DNA from: Dehalococcoidia bacterium
Lineage (GTDB): Bacteria > Chloroflexota > Dehalococcoidia > Dehalococcoidales > E44-bin46
DNA length: 5,615 bases
Reading direction: 5' to 3'
NCBI GenBank assembly: GCA_020343755.1
Contig: CP070810.1
Location: 436,985 to 442,599 of the forward strand
The notes under the pieces are model-generated. The model did not search any database. It saw only the letters and a list, made by a program, of their open reading frames with translations, and was not told the DNA's origin. Positions 4,969 to 5,615 of this stretch are shown here, in pieces. How positions within the stretch are numbered: position 1 is the first letter of the stretch; each line of letters begins with the position of its first letter. The position numbers and the translations under genes were made by a program.

Positions 4969-5615
4969 TTACATTATGCGCTTGAGGCGAGGGTTGGGGG
5001 TAATGCCGGGGATTCTACCCCTTTTGGCGATTGGCTTGCCTTCCACCTCGTGGAGGTCAGCGGTAAAGTCTATGGGCTTAGCCCCGCTAATATAGCTGCC
5101 GACACCAAAGCCATCAACTGGAGCTCCGCTCTCAATAAAGTAGGTAATTCGCTCCGGGTCAATGCCACCGCTAACGAAAATCTTCACCTTGTTGAACCCG
5201 GCTAAATCCAGCCTGGCTCTGACCTCTTTGACTAGGTCGGGCGTAACCTGACCCCGCTCGCTGGGGGTATCAAGCCGCACACTATTAAGCCTATCACCTA
5301 GTGCCTGAGCCACCCGCAGGCTCTCCTCAGCCTCGTCCTTAAAGGTGTCAACCAAAGACACCCTAGGCACCTCAGGTGGCACATACTTATCAAAAGCTAC
5401 GGTAGCTTTAACCGTATCACCCATAATTATAATCAGGGCATGGGGTATCGTTCCCATTGGTTCAATGCCGGCTAGTTTGGCACCTGCAATACTGGAGCAG
5501 CCAGCGCAGCCACCGACGATAGCAGCATACTCCATTATCCCAGCTACTGAGGGGTGAACATGGCGGGCACCAAAGCTAATGACAGGTATGCCCTGAGCGG
5601 CTTCTACACACTCCC
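4969..5615 (-). CDS. Nicotinate phosphoribosyltransferase (C-terminal part)
   Basis: The frame is open from the window edge to TAA at 4969-4971 and gives the last 214 residues. The true start is outside the window; an internal ATG at 5533-5535 is not the start, because conserved sequence continues before it. This enzyme joins nicotinate to PRPP with ATP to make nicotinate mononucleotide, the entry step of NAD salvage (Preiss-Handler pathway). Counting from the first visible residue, the signatures are FGARHVHP (14-21), IVGGCAGCSSIAGAKLAGI (32-50), MGTIPHALI (53-61), VDTFKDE (88-94), VRLDT (112-116), the phosphate-binding FVSGGIDPERI (146-156) and DGFGVGSYIS (167-176). The layout matches the short NAPRTase type seen in archaea such as Thermoplasma and in many Chloroflexota and Gram-positives (about 350-390 residues), so a little over half is present. 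The GGCAGCSS segment carries a CxxC pair that I do not associate with catalysis. A 150-bp spacer with strong hairpins separates it from the next minus-strand gene. Confidence 0.9.
   Translation of the reverse strand, partial: ECVEAAQGIPVISFGARHVHPSVAGIMEYAAIVGGCAGCSSIAGAKLAGIEPMGTIPHALIIIMGDTVKATVAFDKYVPPEVPRVSLVDTFKDEAEESLRVAQALGDRLNSVRLDTPSERGQVTPDLVKEVRARLDLAGFNKVKIFVSGGIDPERITYFIESGAPVDGFGVGSYISGAKPIDFTADLHEVEGKPIAKRGRIPGITPNPRLKRIM

Noticed and set aside
5345..5557. 70-codon open frame on the plus strand
   Set aside because: It is antisense to the conserved core of nicotinate phosphoribosyltransferase and carries no recognisable motif.

Overview
This is an ordinary-looking bacterial chromosomal window of roughly 50% GC with densely packed housekeeping genes. 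The style of the short G/C-run hairpins between genes and the protein sequences (TilS, DUF2344 and the short-type nicotinate phosphoribosyltransferase) remind me of Chloroflexota, most likely Dehalococcoidia. That is an impression from memory and not a computed assignment.

Layout. (1) Positions 1-260, minus strand: the N-terminal 86 residues of a YjbQ/UPF0047 family protein, cut by the window edge. (2) 261-669: a divergent intergenic region. It holds a roughly 246-bp miniature inverted-repeat structure (312-557) with further hairpins nested inside it, then a near-consensus sigma70-type promoter (583-611) and a short leader. (3) 670-4039, plus strand: a compact three-gene operon. It encodes a CNNM/CorC-type membrane protein with CBS domains, a stand-alone DUF2344 (TIGR03936) protein overlapping it by 20 bp, and tRNA(Ile)-lysidine synthetase TilS 15 bp further on. 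(4) 4036-4818, minus strand: a polytopic membrane protein resembling the PrsW/YhfC-type intramembrane metalloproteases, tail-to-tail with tilS so that the two stop codons interlock. (5) 4819-4968: a 150-bp spacer with two strong hairpins, one probably the terminator of the next gene. (6) 4969-5615, minus strand: the C-terminal 214 residues of a nicotinate phosphoribosyltransferase, cut by the window edge.

The genes do not form one pathway. The plus-strand operon joins membrane/ion homeostasis (CorC-like), an RNA- or ribosome-linked protein of unsettled role (DUF2344) and an essential tRNA modification enzyme (TilS). The minus-strand genes cover NAD salvage and a possible membrane protease. 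I found no defence system, CRISPR array, tRNA or rRNA, and no transposase. The parts most worth a second look are the inverted-repeat element beside the operon promoter, the alternative hairpins at 4877-4939, the DUF2344 gene without its usual radical-SAM partner, and the PrsW-like protein. I do not see strong evidence for a wholly new system here.
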